From positions 157,674 to 221,673 of the forward strand of contig JALHPZ010000007.1 in NCBI GenBank assembly GCA_022842245.1: 64,000 bases of DNA, in the 5' to 3' direction. This document shows, piece after piece, positions 51,448 to 61,372 of this stretch. The position numbers were made by a program, and so were the translations under genes. Positions within the stretch are counted from its first letter, which is position 1. Each line of letters opens with the position of its first letter. Below the pieces are notes generated by a model. The model was given only the letters and a program-made list of their open reading frames with translations, searched no databases and was not told where the DNA came from. This stretch comes from Gemmataceae bacterium. GTDB taxonomy: Bacteria; Planctomycetota; Planctomycetia; Gemmatales; Gemmataceae.

Positions 51448-52277
51448 CCGGCGATTATAGAGTTTTTCCAGCCGGCCGCTTCCTCGCCGTCGAGCCGCAG
51501 CGTAAGACACTTGGCACTGCCGCCGGCCTTCAGGAACTCGTCCAACTCCACTTCGATCGACCGGTAACCCCTTGACATCAGCGATTCCGCCAACGTCGGA
51601 CATCGACTGTTGTGAACGACGGTCTTTCCGACAACGACCGCATTGCAACCGAACCGATGGGCCTCGTCTTCCACGACAGGTATCAGATTCGGCACGTGGG
51701 TTTCGAGAACTCGGCGCCCGTACTGATCGAAGGCATCGGGGAAATAGATCGCCTCCGTCGGCGAGAGTGGGCAGAAGCAGGTGTCGAGGTGATAGAAACG
51801 CGGGTTCACCAGTTCAAGCGGGAGGACACGCGAGCCGAAGCGTTGGCCGACCCACTGGTGGGCGTTCGCGTCCGATCGCTGGCGGTAGCCGGCGAAGAGG
51901 ATGTCGCCGCAGAAGAGCGCGTCGCCGGCCCCTTCGTGGAACATGCCGTCCGGGAGATGTTCGACGGTGAAGCCGTGCGAGTCGAACCAGGCGTCGAAGA
52001 CCGGCGACTCCTTCGCACGGACTTCGTGCCGGAACGCACTGCTGAGGAAGAGATTTCCGAAGATAAGCCCGGCGTTCGCCGTGAAGACGAGGTCCGGAAG
52101 GCCATGCTGCGGTTCGAGGAGTTCGATTGTCGCGCCGAGACCGGAAAGCGTATCACGCAGGGTGCTCCACTGCTGAAACGCGAGTTGGCGGACCGCGCCG
52201 AGCGAGCGGTTCATCCACGGGTTGATTTCGTACTCGATCCCGTAGTGATCCGGCGGACACATTAGTATGCGGGGCAT
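51444..52277 (-). CDS. Arginine-deiminase-fold (amidinotransferase/DDAH-like) enzyme
   Basis: A 277-residue pentein-fold enzyme. Substrate-binding PDLVFTANAG, E115 (MFHEGAGDAL), catalytic H163 (RFYHLDTCF) and nucleophile C257 (GGSAKCLTL) are all present. Such enzymes act on guanidino compounds (dimethylarginine, arginine, ornithine-lactam type reactions). The precise substrate cannot be read from sequence. It is coupled to rsmA by a 4-nt overlap. Confidence 0.82.
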   Translation of the reverse strand: MPRILMCPPDHYGIEYEINPWMNRSLGAVRQLAFQQWSTLRDTLSGLGATIELLEPQHGLPDLVFTANAGLIFGNLFLSSAFRHEVRAKESPVFDAWFDSHGFTVEHLPDGMFHEGAGDALFCGDILFAGYRQRSDANAHQWVGQRFGSRVLPLELVNPRFYHLDTCFCPLSPTEAIYFPDAFDQYGRRVLETHVPNLIPVVEDEAHRFGCNAVVVGKTVVHNSRCPTLAESLMSRGYRSIEVELDEFLKAGGSAKCLTLRLDGEEAAGWKNSIIAG

Positions 52278-52297
52278 GGAAACACCACTTACGGGAA

Positions 52298-52325
52298 GCC
52301 CACGCACGATCGATCGTGCGTGGGC
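52298..52325 (-). repeat. Perfect 28-bp palindrome without loop
   Basis: GCCCACGCACGATC (52298-52311) is followed directly by its exact reverse complement (52312-52325). It lies between the dienelactone hydrolase stop and the amidinotransferase-like start. As RNA it can form a hairpin (terminator or barrier); as duplex DNA it is a dyad that could bind a dimeric protein. Confidence 0.8.
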
Positions 52326-52334
52326 AGACGACAA

Positions 52335-53117
52335 TCACTTCCCGAACGCCTCCTTCAACACCTTCTGCATCGAGTCCCACGACTTCTTGTCGGCCTCGGC
52401 GTTATACTCCAACCCCTTCACGGCCTTGTCGTCGATCCCCTTCACGGTGAAGCTATGCTTCGCGCCGGGGTAGCTCTCGAAAGTGTAATCGACCTTCGCC
52501 TCGTTGAAAGCGGACTTGAATTTTGCGATCGTCTCCTCCTCGATGAAGCTGTCGTCCGCGCCGTGGCAGACCAGCACCTTGCACTGGATCTTCTTCGCTT
52601 CCTCGACCGTCGGCGTCGGCAGGGCGCCGTGAAAGCTGATCGCCGCCTTCACATCGGGGTGGCCGGTCATCGCGATCTGGAGCGAAGTCGAACCACCGAA
52701 GCAATAGCCCATGATGGCGATCTTGTTCTTCTCGACGTTTTCGTGCGACTGGAGCTTTTCGATGGCGGCCTTCGCCCGGCCGCGCCAGGAGTCGATGTTC
52801 TTGCGCACGGCGCTGGCCATCTCTCCGGCCTTGGAGGGGTGTTCGGTGAGCGCGCCATCGCCGTACATGTCGGCACAGAGCGCGACGTAGCCGAGGCCGG
52901 CGAGCATCTTAGCGCGGTTTTTCGCGTCCTCGTTGAGGCCCCACCATTCGTGTACGACCACAACGCCCGGCCGCTTTCCTTGAATCGCGTCGTCCCATGC
53001 AACGAAGCCCTTGCAGGTGACGCCGTCGGCGGTGTAGTCGACCGCCTTCGTTTTGATTTCGGCGGTGGAGAATTGGGTGAGAAGCAGCAGACAGCCGAGT
53101 GAAGCGAGACTTTTCAT
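52335..53117 (-). CDS. Secreted dienelactone hydrolase family protein
   Basis: A 260-residue alpha/beta hydrolase with a signal peptide (1-19). The catalytic triad of the DLH family is visible: C139 in IMGYCFGG, D188/D189 in CHGADDSFI and H221 in PGAKHSF, plus the conserved E57 in VVHEWWGLNE. It probably hydrolyses an ester or lactone in the periplasm. It lies 42 nt after mfd on the same strand. Confidence 0.9.
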   Translation of the reverse strand: MKSLASLGCLLLLTQFSTAEIKTKAVDYTADGVTCKGFVAWDDAIQGKRPGVVVVHEWWGLNEDAKNRAKMLAGLGYVALCADMYGDGALTEHPSKAGEMASAVRKNIDSWRGRAKAAIEKLQSHENVEKNKIAIMGYCFGGSTSLQIAMTGHPDVKAAISFHGALPTPTVEEAKKIQCKVLVCHGADDSFIEEETIAKFKSAFNEAKVDYTFESYPGAKHSFTVKGIDDKAVKGLEYNAEADKKSWDSMQKVLKEAFGK

Positions 53118-53159
53118 GGGAAAATCCTTGGTGTGACGGGCGAACAATGAAATTGTATG

Positions 53160-56100
53160 TCACTTTGCGTTCAAGATGCGCACGAGTAGCGCGTACATCG
53201 CCTCCGCCGAATCCTCTTCTTCACGTAGCCGCAGATAGCAGCTCTTCTCATCGACCAACTTGAATCGCCCCCCCGAAAGTTTCCCAAGTTGTTCGGCCTT
53301 GGCCTTGTTCTTGTAGCCGAAGACGAGGTCGCGATTGTCGCGGTTTACGCTGCCGATCTGCCAGCGGACGCAGAGCAGGCGGATCTCCGTCGTGCGGAGG
53401 AGCCAATCGGTTTCCTCAGGGATCGGTCCATAGCGATCGATCAATTCCTGGCGGAAGTCGGCGAGTTGCTTCACCTCGCGCAGTCGTGCCAGGCGTCGAT
53501 AGACCTCGATCCGCAACTTCTGGCCCGGCACGTAGTCCCGCGGCAGATACGCCGGCCATGGGAGATCAACGTGCACTTCAACCGACACCTTTGGCGGCAG
53601 GTTCTTCAACTGCCGGACCGCGTTCTCCAGCAGCGAGCAGTACATCTCGTAGCCCAGCGCGGCGATGTGCCCGCTCTGCTCGTTGCCGAGGATGTTCCCG
53701 GCCCCACGGATCTCCAAGTCCCGCATGGCGATCTTGAAGCCGGAGCCGAGTTCGGTGAATTCCTCGATCGCCTTCAGCCGTTTCTGTGCTGTCGGCGTGA
53801 GCATCTTGATCGGATTGACGATGAGATAGGCCGACGCCCGGATCTTAGTCCGTCCGACGCGGCCGCGAAGTTGGTGCAGGTCCGCGAGGCCGTACATGTC
53901 GGCGTCGTCGATGAAGATCGTGTTCGCGTTCGGGATGTCCAGGCCGCTCTCGATGATCGTCGTCGACACCAGTATATCTGCTTCCTTATTTAGGAACGTG
54001 ACCATCGCTTTTTCGAGTTGGTGCTCGTCCATCTGTCCGTGGCCGTGGACCACGCGGGCTTCCGGCACGAGCGACTTCACTTTCGTCACCACATCGAGAA
54101 TGTCGAAGACACGGTTGTGAACGAAATATACCTGCCCGCCGCGATTCATCTCGCGCAAGATCGCGTGGCGGATGAGTTGGTCGTCCCAGCGGATGATCCG
54201 CGTCTCGACCGGCTGCCGGTCGGGCGGCGGGGTTTCGAGGTTCGAGATTTCCCGGATGCCCAGCAGCGAGGCGTGCAGCGTCCGCGGGATCGGCGTGGCC
54301 GTCATCGTCAGGACATGCACCATCGCCCGGAGACGCTTCAGCTTCTCCTTGTGTTCGACACCGAAGCGCTGTTCCTCGTCGATGACGACGAGACCGAGGT
54401 CGTGGAACTTCACGTCGTTGCCGACGACGCGATGCGTGCCGACGACGACATCGACTTCACCGGCCGAAATGCGTTTCACGATATCCCGTTGCTGAGCCCC
54501 GGAGCGGAAACGACTCAAGCACTCGACGACGAACGGATACTCGGCGAATCGCTGCTTGAAGGTGCGAAAGTGCTGCTCGGCGAGGATCGTGGTCGGGACG
54601 AGGATCGCCACCTGTTTGCCGTTGTCGATCGCCTTGAATGCGGCCCGGATGGCGATCTCGGTTTTGCCGTAGCCGACATCGCCGCAGATCAGGCGATCCA
54701 TCGGCTTCGGCTTCTCCATGTCCCCCTTGGCCTCGTCGATGGCGGCCTGCTGGTCCGGCGTCTCCTGATAGGGGAATGCGGCCTCGAATTCCTTCTGCCA
54801 TTCCGAATCCTTCGGGAACGCGTAGCCGGGCATCGCCGCGCGCACCGCCTGGATCTGGATCATCTCGGCCGCGACATCGCGCAGGGCGTCGGAGATTTTC
54901 TTCTTCCGATTCCCCCACGCCGCACCGCCGAGTTTCGAGAGCGGCGGCTCCGCCTGCGTGCCGCCGAGGTATTTCTGGATCAGGTCGATCCGCGACGCGG
55001 GCACGTAAAGGAAGACACCGTCCTTGAATTCGAGGATCAGATTCTCCTCGACGGCGTCGCGGGCATGCTCCTGTTCGTCGGCATACGCCTCCGGAGCATG
55101 CAGGAGCGCCGAAGTCTTCTCCAGTATCTTCATCCCGCGAAAGCGGGCGATACCGTGGGCGACATGGACGACATAGTCGCCTTCGTTCAAGTCGAGAAAG
55201 GTGTCGATCGCCCGCGATTCGATTTTCCGCGAACTGGCCAACGCGGGCGCTTTCACGCCCGGCGGCAGCAGGTCCTTATGGAAGAGTTCGTGGCTGCCCA
55301 GGACGACGACGTTCGGACCCACCAGACGAAAGCCGGTGCGGACGTGACCCGTGACGAGCGCGAGCCGATGCGACTGGGCGAGGTTGCCGGATTTGAGCAC
55401 CTCCGTGAGGCGATGGACCTCGGCGTCCGACTGGCACGCGATCAAGACTTGACCATCGGCTCCAACGGCGTCCAGTTCGTCCCGCACGCGCTGGACGTTT
55501 CCACTGAACCGCTCGACCGATTCCACGTGCAGGTGGACGCTGGCCTCGACCGACGCGCGCGGCATCGCGGTCAGCGTCACCGTCGGGAACTTCAGGAGTT
55601 GGGCGAACACCCCTTCAACGGTAAAAAGCCCGGTGGGGTCGGCGACGCGTTCGAAGAAGAATTTTCCCTGCTCCTTCAGGTCGTTCGGCTCGAGCAGCAC
55701 GACCCAGCTATCGGCCGGCAGATAATCGGTGAGGAAGCCCGAGGACGTCCGTTCGCGAACGGTTCCCGTCTCGACACCTAAAATCGTTACCGATTTCTTC
55801 TTCTCCAGACTGCGTTGGGAGCCGGCTGCGAAAAGGCGGATCGATTCGAGTTCGTCGCCAAAGAATTCGAGCCGGACGGGATCCGGCGTATCGGGTGGAA
55901 ACAGATCGAGGATGCCGCCGCGCTTGGCAAACTCGCCGGGATACTCAACGGCCTCGACGCGTTTGTAGCCGTTGGCGACGAGCCATTCGATCAGTTCGCC
56001 GACGTCGGCGACTTCGCCCGGCGTGAGCGAGCGCCCGCGACTGGCGAGGTCGGTCCGGATAGGCACGGGCTGCACGACGGCCGCCATCGAGGTAATTACG

Positions 56101-56477
56101 AACGGCGGCGATTCTTCCGTGCCAAGTTTCTGGAGGATGCGAAGGCGTTCGGCCGTCTCAGGCGCGAGCCGGCCTTGATGCGTCGGTGCGGGCCAGGATT
56201 CCCACGAGGGGAACGGATACGGTTTGCGGCCGAGAAAACTCGCGAGGTCTTCGGTCACCGATCCTACCTCGGCAACCGTGGGAACGACGACCAGCAAGCC
56301 GGCGGGCTTCTCCTGAGCCAGCGCGGCGATCGCGAGCGACGCCGACGATCCCCACGCTCCATCAATCGTGCCGCTTTCGAGTTGCCGGAGTGCCGCGCGC
56401 AGTCCCACCCAGCCGTCGGCCGTTCGGAGCAGGGCCGGCAGGTCGGATAGCAGCAGGGGCGTCTCGTCCGTCTTCAA
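53160..56477 (-). CDS. mfd: Transcription-repair coupling factor
   Basis: A 1105-residue Mfd, which removes stalled RNA polymerase and recruits UvrA. In order: UvrB-homology module (about 50-320, LVVVPTVAEVGSVTEDL, FAKRGGILDLFPPDTPDPVRLEFFGDELESI), RNA-polymerase-interacting domain (about 425-500, GDYVVHVAHGIARFRGM), helicase motor with Walker A ICGDVGYGKTEIAIRAAF, DEEQRF box VVIDEEQRFGVEHKEKLK and TATPIPRTL, the TRG motif region (DLHQLRGRVGRTKIRASAY), and the C-terminal autoinhibitory domain. Confidence 0.96.
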   Translation of the reverse strand: MKTDETPLLLSDLPALLRTADGWVGLRAALRQLESGTIDGAWGSSASLAIAALAQEKPAGLLVVVPTVAEVGSVTEDLASFLGRKPYPFPSWESWPAPTHQGRLAPETAERLRILQKLGTEESPPFVITSMAAVVQPVPIRTDLASRGRSLTPGEVADVGELIEWLVANGYKRVEAVEYPGEFAKRGGILDLFPPDTPDPVRLEFFGDELESIRLFAAGSQRSLEKKKSVTILGVETGTVRERTSSGFLTDYLPADSWVVLLEPNDLKEQGKFFFERVADPTGLFTVEGVFAQLLKFPTVTLTAMPRASVEASVHLHVESVERFSGNVQRVRDELDAVGADGQVLIACQSDAEVHRLTEVLKSGNLAQSHRLALVTGHVRTGFRLVGPNVVVLGSHELFHKDLLPPGVKAPALASSRKIESRAIDTFLDLNEGDYVVHVAHGIARFRGMKILEKTSALLHAPEAYADEQEHARDAVEENLILEFKDGVFLYVPASRIDLIQKYLGGTQAEPPLSKLGGAAWGNRKKKISDALRDVAAEMIQIQAVRAAMPGYAFPKDSEWQKEFEAAFPYQETPDQQAAIDEAKGDMEKPKPMDRLICGDVGYGKTEIAIRAAFKAIDNGKQVAILVPTTILAEQHFRTFKQRFAEYPFVVECLSRFRSGAQQRDIVKRISAGEVDVVVGTHRVVGNDVKFHDLGLVVIDEEQRFGVEHKEKLKRLRAMVHVLTMTATPIPRTLHASLLGIREISNLETPPPDRQPVETRIIRWDDQLIRHAILREMNRGGQVYFVHNRVFDILDVVTKVKSLVPEARVVHGHGQMDEHQLEKAMVTFLNKEADILVSTTIIESGLDIPNANTIFIDDADMYGLADLHQLRGRVGRTKIRASAYLIVNPIKMLTPTAQKRLKAIEEFTELGSGFKIAMRDLEIRGAGNILGNEQSGHIAALGYEMYCSLLENAVRQLKNLPPKVSVEVHVDLPWPAYLPRDYVPGQKLRIEVYRRLARLREVKQLADFRQELIDRYGPIPEETDWLLRTTEIRLLCVRWQIGSVNRDNRDLVFGYKNKAKAEQLGKLSGGRFKLVDEKSCYLRLREEEDSAEAMYALLVRILNAK

Positions 56478-56660
56478 GCCGGGAAATTGTAGCCGGCAGA
56501 CCCCGATCTGTACTCATCACTCGGAACTCGCGACTCACAATTCATTTTGAAATCCAGTCATGAGTGCAGAGCCACAAGTTGAAGCATCATGAACGGTGTT
56601 GCAACTGTTTCCATTTTCACCGGATGTCGCGTATCATCGATCAACCTTCGGAGCCTCGCC

Positions 56661-58124
56661 ATGCCCACCTTCAACCGTCGACAACTCCTCGCCGCGGCTG
56701 CCGCGGCTTCGCTCCCGTCCGTCGCTTCGGCGGCCAAGCCGAACCTCATTCAGGAGGAGAACGCCAAACCGGGTACGACCGACTGGCAACTGACCTATGC
56801 CAAGTTCGACGCGAAGGCCAAGTACCGCTCGTCGCTCATCGAAGGATATTGCAACCGTACCAGCGTCACGGTCGGGGACATTCTCTCGTTCCAGGTCAGC
56901 ACGCAGCCGGCCACGCCGTTCCGCATCGAAATCTACCGCCTCGGCTACTACCAGGGCCTCGGCGGCCGACACATCCAGACGTTCGGCCCATTCGCCGGGA
57001 AGCCGCAGGAAACCCCACCGGTCGGCGAGAAGCGTCTGCGCGAGTGCAAATGGGATCCCTGCGTCGGTATCGCCATCCCGAGCGACTGGCCGAGCGGTGT
57101 GTACCTCGGCAAGCTCGTCGCCGAGAAGCACCGTTACCAGAGCTATGTCATTTTCATCGTTCGCGACAATCGCAAGGCGGACTTCCTCTTCCAGTGCAGC
57201 ACGAACACCTGGCAAGCCTACAACAAGTGGCCGGAGACGCACTCGCTTTACGACAACGACCACCCTTCGAAGAAGCCTCTCGTCAGTGGCGTGCAAGTGA
57301 GCTTCAGCAGGCCGTACGCGAAGTATCCGCAGGTCGTCGATCATGCCCTCTCGCTGGGCAGTGGCGAGTTTCTGCTCTGGGAGTTCCCCTTTGCCCACTG
57401 GATCGAACAGCAAGGTTACGACGTCACCTATTGCGCCAACGACGACATCGACGACCGGGGGGTCGACTTCATCACGCGTGCGAAAGCGTTCCTCTCCGTC
57501 GGCCACGACGAGTACTGGACGCGGAAGCAATACGACACATGCATCGATGCGGTGAAGAAGGGCGTGAGCATCGGCTTCTTCAGTGGCAATTCCGTCTGCT
57601 TTGTCGTTGAACGTGAAAATCCTTGGCGGCTGGAGCGTGTCGGCCGCTACGGCGGTATCCGGCCCGGCGAAGAGAGGTACATGGAAGACCTGCCCGTGAA
57701 GGCGCCGAACGAGAACCTCTTGATCGGCGCGCAGACCGTTTCACCCTTCAATGGCTCCGGCGACTGGATTTGCACCAAGCCGGAGCACTGGATCTTCGAA
57801 GGCACGGGGATGAAGAAGGGCGACCGTATCCCCGGCCTCGTCGGCTGGGAATTCCATGGTGACCCGGCCGACATCAAAGGGTTGGAAGTCGTCGCCGCCG
57901 GAAAGACGATCAACGGCGGCGAAGCCGAGTCGCACTGGGAGGCAACGATCTACCCGGGGCCGAAGGGGAACACGGTCTTCAACGCCAGCACGATCTTCTG
58001 GGCGATGGGCCTGAGTTCGCCACCGGGCTTCATCTTGCCGCACGTCCACAACGGCCGTCCGCATGGCGTGGACGCCCGCGTGCAGCGGATCACGAAGAAC
58101 CTATTCGAAAAGTGGAAGGCTTAG
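56661..58124 (+). CDS. Tat-exported N,N-dimethylformamidase beta-subunit-like protein
   Basis: A 487-residue protein. MPTFNRRQLLAAAAAASLPSV is a twin-arginine-type signal. An N-terminal beta-domain (VTVGDILSFQVSTQPATPFRIEIYRLGYY) is followed by the large domain found at the C-terminus of dimethylformamidase beta subunits (RPYAKYPQVVDHALSLGSGEF, YDVTYCANDDIDD, AFLSVGHDEYWTRKQYD, GVSIGFFSGNSVCFVVE). Exported homologues are common in planctomycetes; the substrate is unknown. ATG at 56661 is chosen because it gives the Tat signal. Confidence 0.82.
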   Translation: MPTFNRRQLLAAAAAASLPSVASAAKPNLIQEENAKPGTTDWQLTYAKFDAKAKYRSSLIEGYCNRTSVTVGDILSFQVSTQPATPFRIEIYRLGYYQGLGGRHIQTFGPFAGKPQETPPVGEKRLRECKWDPCVGIAIPSDWPSGVYLGKLVAEKHRYQSYVIFIVRDNRKADFLFQCSTNTWQAYNKWPETHSLYDNDHPSKKPLVSGVQVSFSRPYAKYPQVVDHALSLGSGEFLLWEFPFAHWIEQQGYDVTYCANDDIDDRGVDFITRAKAFLSVGHDEYWTRKQYDTCIDAVKKGVSIGFFSGNSVCFVVERENPWRLERVGRYGGIRPGEERYMEDLPVKAPNENLLIGAQTVSPFNGSGDWICTKPEHWIFEGTGMKKGDRIPGLVGWEFHGDPADIKGLEVVAAGKTINGGEAESHWEATIYPGPKGNTVFNASTIFWAMGLSSPPGFILPHVHNGRPHGVDARVQRITKNLFEKWKA

Positions 58125-58148
58125 ACGGTCTTTGCGGGACGGAGGACG

Positions 58149-58178
58149 CATCCCGGCGTGTCGACAGGTACCGGGATG
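58149..58178 (+). terminator. Terminator between the DMFase-like and dehydrogenase genes
   Basis: CATCCCGG (58149-58156) pairs perfectly with CCGGGATG (58171-58178), followed by TTT. It lies between two convergent genes. Confidence 0.65.
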
Positions 58179-58217
58179 TTTCCGAACGGGGCATGAACCA
58201 TTGGGGGCGTCCACCCG

Positions 58218-59126
58218 TTAACGGGTGATTCCGCTCATCCGTTCGAGTGCCATGAGCAGGGCGTGCGTGCCTTTACGGCCGAAACCGATCGCACGTACGC
58301 TCTCGTACAATTGCTTCGCAAGCGCGAGACCCGGAAGGCTCAGGTTCATGCGTTCGGCTTCCTTGAGCGCGATCCCCATGTCCTTGATGAAGTGTTCGAC
58401 GTAGAAGCCAGGCTCGAAGTTGCGGGCCATCATGCGCGGTCCGAGGACCTCGAGAGCCTTGCTACCAGCGGCACCGACCGAAACACTCTTGAAGACTGTC
58501 TCCAGATCCAGTCCCGCCTTGTAACCGTACAGCAGGCCTTCGCAGACCGCGATCATGTTTGAAGAGATAAGGATCTGATTGACCATCTTGGTGTGCTGCC
58601 CGGCGCCGGGTCCGCCCTGATGAACGATAGTCTTGCCCATCGCTTCAAAGATCGGCGCGACGGCATCCACGACTGGCTTGTCTCCGCCGATCATGATGGA
58701 CAGGGCGGCATTCTTCGCGCCGACATCTCCCCCGCTGACCGGAGCGTCCAGTGCCGCGACACCCTTGGACTTGGCCGCAGCATGGATCTCCACGGCCAGA
58801 CTCGGCTCGCTCGTCGTCATGTCCACGAGCACCACACCCGGCCTGGCACCCGCCAACGCCCCATCGGTCCCTAGAAACACTTCACGCACGTCTGCGGGGA
58901 AGCCCACGATCGCGAACACCACGTCGCTATTGGCCGCGACGGCTTTTGGCGTATCCGCGAAGGTCGCTCCGAGATCGAGCAACGGCTGTGCCTTCTCCCG
59001 GTTACGATTGAAAACCGTGGCCGCGAAGCCCTTCTTCATGGCGTGTTCGCACATCCAACGCCCCATGACGCCAGTGCCGATCCAGCCGATGCGGGTCTTT
59101 CCGGGAGTCGCGGTCGAAATCTGCAT
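58218..59126 (-). CDS. Beta-hydroxyacid dehydrogenase (3-hydroxyisobutyrate dehydrogenase family)
   Basis: A 302-residue NAD(P)-dependent dehydrogenase. The nucleotide motif is [13 protein letters not shown], the substrate motif [22 protein letters not shown], and the catalytic lysine lies in [12 protein letters not shown]. The family includes 3-hydroxyisobutyrate, tartronate-semialdehyde and glyoxylate/succinic-semialdehyde reductases. The ATG at 59124-59126 starts the conserved part. Confidence 0.87.
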   Translation of the reverse strand: MQISTATPGKTRIGWIGTGVMGRWMCEHAMKKGFAATVFNRNREKAQPLLDLGATFADTPKAVAANSDVVFAIVGFPADVREVFLGTDGALAGARPGVVLVDMTTSEPSLAVEIHAAAKSKGVAALDAPVSGGDVGAKNAALSIMIGGDKPVVDAVAPIFEAMGKTIVHQGGPGAGQHTKMVNQILISSNMIAVCEGLLYGYKAGLDLETVFKSVSVGAAGSKALEVLGPRMMARNFEPGFYVEHFIKDMGIALKEAERMNLSLPGLALAKQLYESVRAIGFGRKGTHALLMALERMSGITR

Positions 59127-59430
59127 GTTGAAGTTCCTGGAAGAAATCGCGGTCATCCTACGAACGCGGAACGGGTTTGCAACGAACACAGAGTCCGGTT
59201 GTGCGAGGTGTACCGAGTGTACCGTCGATCCGACGGGAACAAGTGGTTCGCACGGCACAGCCGTCGCGGTCCCGCCGATCGCCGCACCCCATACGCCGGG
59301 TGGATTCCGAACCTGAACCGTGGCCGGGATGCGCTTTTTCGACCTCGGGCCGATGGACGCCAAAGCGCTCCGCCGATGCTGGAAGAGCCGCGAATCCCGG
59401 ATGCGGCCCCTCCAATGAAAGGAATCTCCG
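59127..59430. other. Divergent intergenic region
   Basis: About 300 nt between two divergent starts. The open frame of the dehydrogenase extends into it but has no family similarity. No hairpin or recognisable promoter stands out. AAGGAAT before 59431 is the ribosome-binding site of the next gene. Confidence 0.45.
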
Positions 59431-59808
59431 ATGCGTCACGGATGGATGGTGCGGACCCTCGCGGCCGCCGCGATGATCGTCGCGATCGCCGGCTCGACTC
59501 GCGCAGCCGATGGTTGCAACAACTGCGCGCCGGCGGTTGTCCACGGTGTTGGTCAGAAGGCCGATTGCGGCCCTTGTGAAAAGAAGTCGATTCTCAGCAA
59601 AGTGAAGTCCAGCGCCGCATGCTGCGATGCCAAGTTCATCTTCGGTAGCTCGCGGTCGTTCTTCGGTGCCTGTGGCACGGGTTGCAGCGACCTGCCCATC
59701 AGCGCTTGCGGTCGCGACCGTCAGCGTTGCGACCTGCCCAAGTATGGCGCAGGTATCGGCCAGCCAGCCAACAACTGCGCCGGTCCGTTCACGTTCCTGA
59801 ATCGCTGA
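59431..59808 (+). CDS. Small Cys-rich secreted protein
   Basis: A 125-residue protein. Residues 1-25 are a signal peptide ending TRAAD. The mature part has about 13 cysteines ([49 protein letters not shown]), probably disulfide-bonded. It resembles the small Cys-rich exported proteins of Gemmata-type planctomycetes and could be an envelope component like the YTV protein. No enzymatic motif. Confidence 0.75.
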   Translation: MRHGWMVRTLAAAAMIVAIAGSTRAADGCNNCAPAVVHGVGQKADCGPCEKKSILSKVKSSAACCDAKFIFGSSRSFFGACGTGCSDLPISACGRDRQRCDLPKYGAGIGQPANNCAGPFTFLNR

Positions 59809-59830
59809 TATTTCGCGACTGGACCAACTT

Positions 59831-59884
59831 GACGGTGTCCCGATGGCATTCGCAAACGATCGCGAACGCCATTGGGACACCGTC
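59831..59884. terminator. Long imperfect palindrome between convergent genes
   Basis: GACGGTGTCCC (59831-59841) pairs with GGGACACCGTC (59874-59884). The sequence inside also pairs (ATGGC with GCCAT, TTCGC with GCGAA), giving about 21 bp with small mismatches. It lies between the Cys-rich gene (plus) and the DUF1501 gene (minus), fitting a bidirectional terminator. Confidence 0.7.
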
Positions 59885-59966
59885 TTCATGCGCGTGGCTC
59901 AACGTGGCGAATCTCCGACTTCGCTCCATTCGTGCGATCAGGTGGGCACGGCGCGAGGGTATCGGC

Positions 59967-61361
59967 TCACGCGAACAACTTGTCCACCACCCGGCCGGCC
60001 ACATCGGTGAGTCGGAAGTCTCTTCCCGCGTGTTTGAAGGTCAGTTTCTCGTGATCGAGGCCGAGCAACGCGAGAAGCGTAGCGTGAAGATCGTGAATGT
60101 GGACCTTGTTCTCGGCGGCATACCATCCGTAGTCGTCGGTGGCACCGTACCGGAAGCCAGGTTTCACGCCGCCTCCGGCCATCCAGACGGTGAAGCCTTC
60201 GGGGTTGTGGTCGCGGCCGTCGTTGCCGCCGCCTTCGACCGTGGGCGTGCGCCCGAACTCGCCGCCCCAGAGGACGAGCGTGTCCTTCAGTAATCCACGC
60301 GATTTCAGATCCTTGAGCAAGCCTGCGATCGGTCGGTCCACTTCGCGGGCATTCTTGGAGTGGCCTTTACGAAGATCGCCGTGCTGGTCCCACTGGACGT
60401 GGCCGTCGCTGTGCGTGACCTGGACGAAACGCACCCCGCGTTCGGCGAAGCGGCGCGCGAGCAAACACTGCCGGCCAAAGGGCGCGGTGATCGGATCGTC
60501 GAGGCCGTAAAGTTTGTGAGTCTCCTTCGTTTCCTTCGCGATGTCCTCGGCCTCGGGCATCGTCGTTTGCATCCGATACGCGAGTTCAAATGCGCCGATG
60601 CGTCCTTCCAGCGCGGCTTCGGGGCCTGCGGCTTCGAGGTGCGAGCGGTTGAGTTCCTTCAACAAATCCAATTGCTTCCGCTGCACGCCTCGTGGGAGGT
60701 TCGTGTTCGCGATGTACTTCACTTTGGCTTGCTCGACCGGCGTGCTGGCGTTGCCGATCGGCACGCCCTGCGTGGAGGCCGGGAGAAAGGCGGATCCCCA
60801 GTTGTTGACGCCACCGTGCGCGAGGGTGGGGCAGATGGTGAGGAACGCCGGCAGGTCGGCGTTTTCGGTGCCAAGGCCGTAGGCGATCCACGCGCCCATG
60901 CTGGGGCGGACGAAACTGTCGCTGCCGGTGTGGAGTTTGAGGGCGGCGCCGCCGTGGGCGGGATTCGTGCCGTGCAGGGAGTGAACGAAGCAGATATCGT
61001 CGACGCATTGCGCGACATGGGGGAACAACTCGCTGACGGGACTGCCGCTTTGACCGTACTGCTTGAACTTCCAAGGCGACTTGAGAAGGTTGCCGGTCTT
61101 GGCAAAGACGACGCGGGGGCGCGTGCCAGGGTACGGCTTGCCGTCGTCGCGATCGAGTTGAGGTTTCGGCTCGAAGGTGTCGATGTGCGACGGGCCTCCC
61201 TTCATGAAGAGGAAGATGACCCGCTTGGCACGCGGCGCGAAGTGTGGGGCTTTCGTGGCACCGTCGGCCGCGTGAAGGAGGTTGGCGAGTGCGAGCGAAC
61301 CAAATCCAAGCGCAGTGGAACGCAGGGCCTCGCGGCGGGATAGTGCGTATGGTCGGTTCAT
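59967..61361 (-). CDS. DUF1501 protein (Tat-exported sulfatase-like)
   Basis: A 464-residue protein with a twin-arginine signal (SRREALRSTALGFGSLALANLL). The DUF1501 domain, related to the alkaline-phosphatase/sulfatase fold, shows RVIFLFMKGGPSHIDTFEPKP, FVHSLHGTNPAHGGAALKLHTG, VTHSDGHVQWDQH, LVLWGGEFGRTP and DGRDHNPEGFTVWMAGGGVK. It lies 11 nt after the PSCyt protein gene; the two families are nearly always paired in planctomycetes. The joint function is unknown. Confidence 0.92.
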   Translation of the reverse strand: MNRPYALSRREALRSTALGFGSLALANLLHAADGATKAPHFAPRAKRVIFLFMKGGPSHIDTFEPKPQLDRDDGKPYPGTRPRVVFAKTGNLLKSPWKFKQYGQSGSPVSELFPHVAQCVDDICFVHSLHGTNPAHGGAALKLHTGSDSFVRPSMGAWIAYGLGTENADLPAFLTICPTLAHGGVNNWGSAFLPASTQGVPIGNASTPVEQAKVKYIANTNLPRGVQRKQLDLLKELNRSHLEAAGPEAALEGRIGAFELAYRMQTTMPEAEDIAKETKETHKLYGLDDPITAPFGRQCLLARRFAERGVRFVQVTHSDGHVQWDQHGDLRKGHSKNAREVDRPIAGLLKDLKSRGLLKDTLVLWGGEFGRTPTVEGGGNDGRDHNPEGFTVWMAGGGVKPGFRYGATDDYGWYAAENKVHIHDLHATLLALLGLDHEKLTFKHAGRDFRLTDVAGRVVDKLFA

Positions 61362-61372
61362 GGTGTCTTACT

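Noticed and set aside
54018..55781. A 587-codon plus-strand frame opposite mfd
   Set aside because: Antisense to conserved helicase motifs, without family similarity or ribosome-binding site.
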